Positions 6,325 through 7,107 of a stretch of DNA of 7,107 nucleotides are shown piece by piece (the stretch's first letter is position 1; every line of letters starts with the position of its first letter). Origin of the DNA: Polyangiaceae bacterium (GTDB lineage: Bacteria; Myxococcota_A; Polyangia; Polyangiales; Polyangiaceae); contig JAICXU010000158.1 in the NCBI GenBank assembly GCA_025934595.1, positions 1 through 7,107 on the forward strand. Direction: 5' to 3'. Under the pieces are notes generated by a model that saw nothing but the letters and a program-made list of their open reading frames with translations, was not told the origin of the DNA and made no database searches. Both the position numbers and the translations under genes were made by a program.

Positions 6325-7107
6325 TTAGGTCGTAAGCTCTTTGATGACCTCGCCTTTGTCGCTGATCGCGATGGGCCTTCCGATCGGTGAGGTCACCTCT
6401 TTGTCGGGATTCACGCCGAGCTGTGAGGTGAGTGTCGCCATCAAGTTCGGGACGCTTTGCGGTGCGCCGACGATCTTCGCGCCCGACGGATCGGTTTGTC
6501 CGATCACTTTTCCGCCGCGAAATCCGCCGCCGGCGACGAGCGCGCTCCAGACCTGCGGATAGTGATCGCGGCCGTCGTTCGCGTTGATGGTGGGGGTGCG
6601 ACCGAACTCGCCCATGCACGCGACGATCGTCTTACCCAGCAATTTCTTTTGCGTGAGATCTTTCAAGAGCGCGCTGATCGCCGGATCGAGCGTGCCCATC
6701 AGCTTCTGCGTGCGGGTGAAGTTGTCTTGGTGTGTGTCCCAACCGTCGAGCACGACCTCGACGACGCGCACGCCGGATTCGACGAGACGTCGCGCGATGA
6801 GCACGCCGCGACCGAAATCCGAGTCGCCGTACATGGCTTGCGTGGCCGCGCTTTCTTTCGACACGTCGAACGCGCCGATCTTCGGGCTGTGCATCATGCG
6901 AATCGCTTGGTCGTAGACGGCGCTGCGACCTTGCACCTGCGTGTCGTTGTTCTGTCCGTAGAACTTCCCGTCCATGTCGTCGAGCAGTGATTCGCGCGCA
7001 TGAAAGCGCGTGTCGTCGACGTCGTGGAAGAACGCGATGTTCTGCGGAGGCACCGATGCGTTCTGCACGATGAACGGTCCGTATTCTTTGCCGAGAAATC
7101 CCGCACC
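6325..7107 (-). CDS. DUF1501 domain protein, N-terminus cut by the window edge
   Basis: The C-terminal 260 residues of a DUF1501 protein, a family distantly related to the alkaline phosphatase/sulfatase superfamily and usually exported through a Tat signal; the enzymatic activity is not established. The frame remains open from the GTG at 7068 to the window edge and encodes GAGFLGKEYGPFI, which fits the family's Gly-x-Tyr/Phe-Leu-Gly ... PF segment. The GTG is therefore internal and the true start lies outside. Hallmarks, in visible-residue numbering, are GWDTHQDNF (122-130), GEFGRTP (166-172), GRDHYPQVW (179-187) and GGGFRGGKVIG (193-203). The Asp and His residues in GWDTH and GRDH are the likely metal ligands. 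The C-terminus (PNLMATLTSQLGV, then GEVIKEL) also follows the family. The expected signal peptide lies beyond the window, so export is an inference. It precedes the kinase gene by 31 bases. DUF1501 genes often sit beside DUF1800 or DUF1549/1553 genes, but any such partner would be outside this window. Confidence 0.92.
   Translation of the reverse strand, partial: GAGFLGKEYGPFIVQNASVPPQNIAFFHDVDDTRFHARESLLDDMDGKFYGQNNDTQVQGRSAVYDQAIRMMHSPKIGAFDVSKESAATQAMYGDSDFGRGVLIARRLVESGVRVVEVVLDGWDTHQDNFTRTQKLMGTLDPAISALLKDLTQKKLLGKTIVACMGEFGRTPTINANDGRDHYPQVWSALVAGGGFRGGKVIGQTDPSGAKIVGAPQSVPNLMATLTSQLGVNPDKEVTSPIGRPIAISDKGEVIKELTT

Noticed and set aside
5589..6335. Plus-strand open frame of 248 codons opposite the kinase domain
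   Set aside because: It is antisense to the conserved catalytic domain, and its length is explained by the absence of stop codons in GC-rich DNA.
7066..7068. GTG as the true start of the DUF1501 gene
   Set aside because: The frame is open beyond it to the window edge and the extra 13 residues match the family, so the gene is truncated by the window.

Overview
The window is GC-rich, densely coding bacterial DNA holding five genes and no RNA genes, mobile elements or CRISPR arrays. It most resembles a member of the Myxococcota (delta-proteobacterial type), an inference from protein features rather than a taxonomic marker. The main clue is the kinase at 3336-6293, whose catalytic loop reads HRDMSPQN instead of the usual HRDLKPxN. 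That variant is typical of the large myxobacterial Ser/Thr kinase families, and the long Pro/Ser/Arg linker and single membrane span also fit. A DUF1501 protein and a ChoD-like GMC oxidoreductase agree with this but do not prove it.

Left half (1-3319, plus strand): three genes run head to tail with gaps of 14 and about 20-29 bases and so probably form one transcript. They encode a proline iminopeptidase with a complete catalytic triad, a stand-alone GNAT acetyltransferase resembling the catalytic domain of Pat-type protein lysine acetyltransferases, and a GMC-family FAD oxidoreductase of the ChoD (actinobacterial cholesterol oxidase-like) type. The oxidoreductase carries a CX2CX2CX3C cysteine cluster. 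No common pathway is evident for the three.

Right half (3336-7107, minus strand): a DUF1501 protein, cut at its N-terminus by the window edge, is followed after 31 bases by a 985-residue transmembrane protein. The latter joins a cytoplasmic Hanks-type Ser/Thr kinase, a roughly 220-residue disordered linker, one membrane helix and a roughly 390-residue periplasmic region that reads like the beta-rich AsmA family. The two genes may be co-transcribed. The blocks converge tail to tail with only 16 bases between stop codons and no convincing terminator.

The most noteworthy item is the kinase fused to an AsmA-like periplasmic module, which suggests a receptor kinase that senses or acts on the envelope. 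The cysteine cluster in the oxidoreductase is second. The other genes look like ordinary members of known families.
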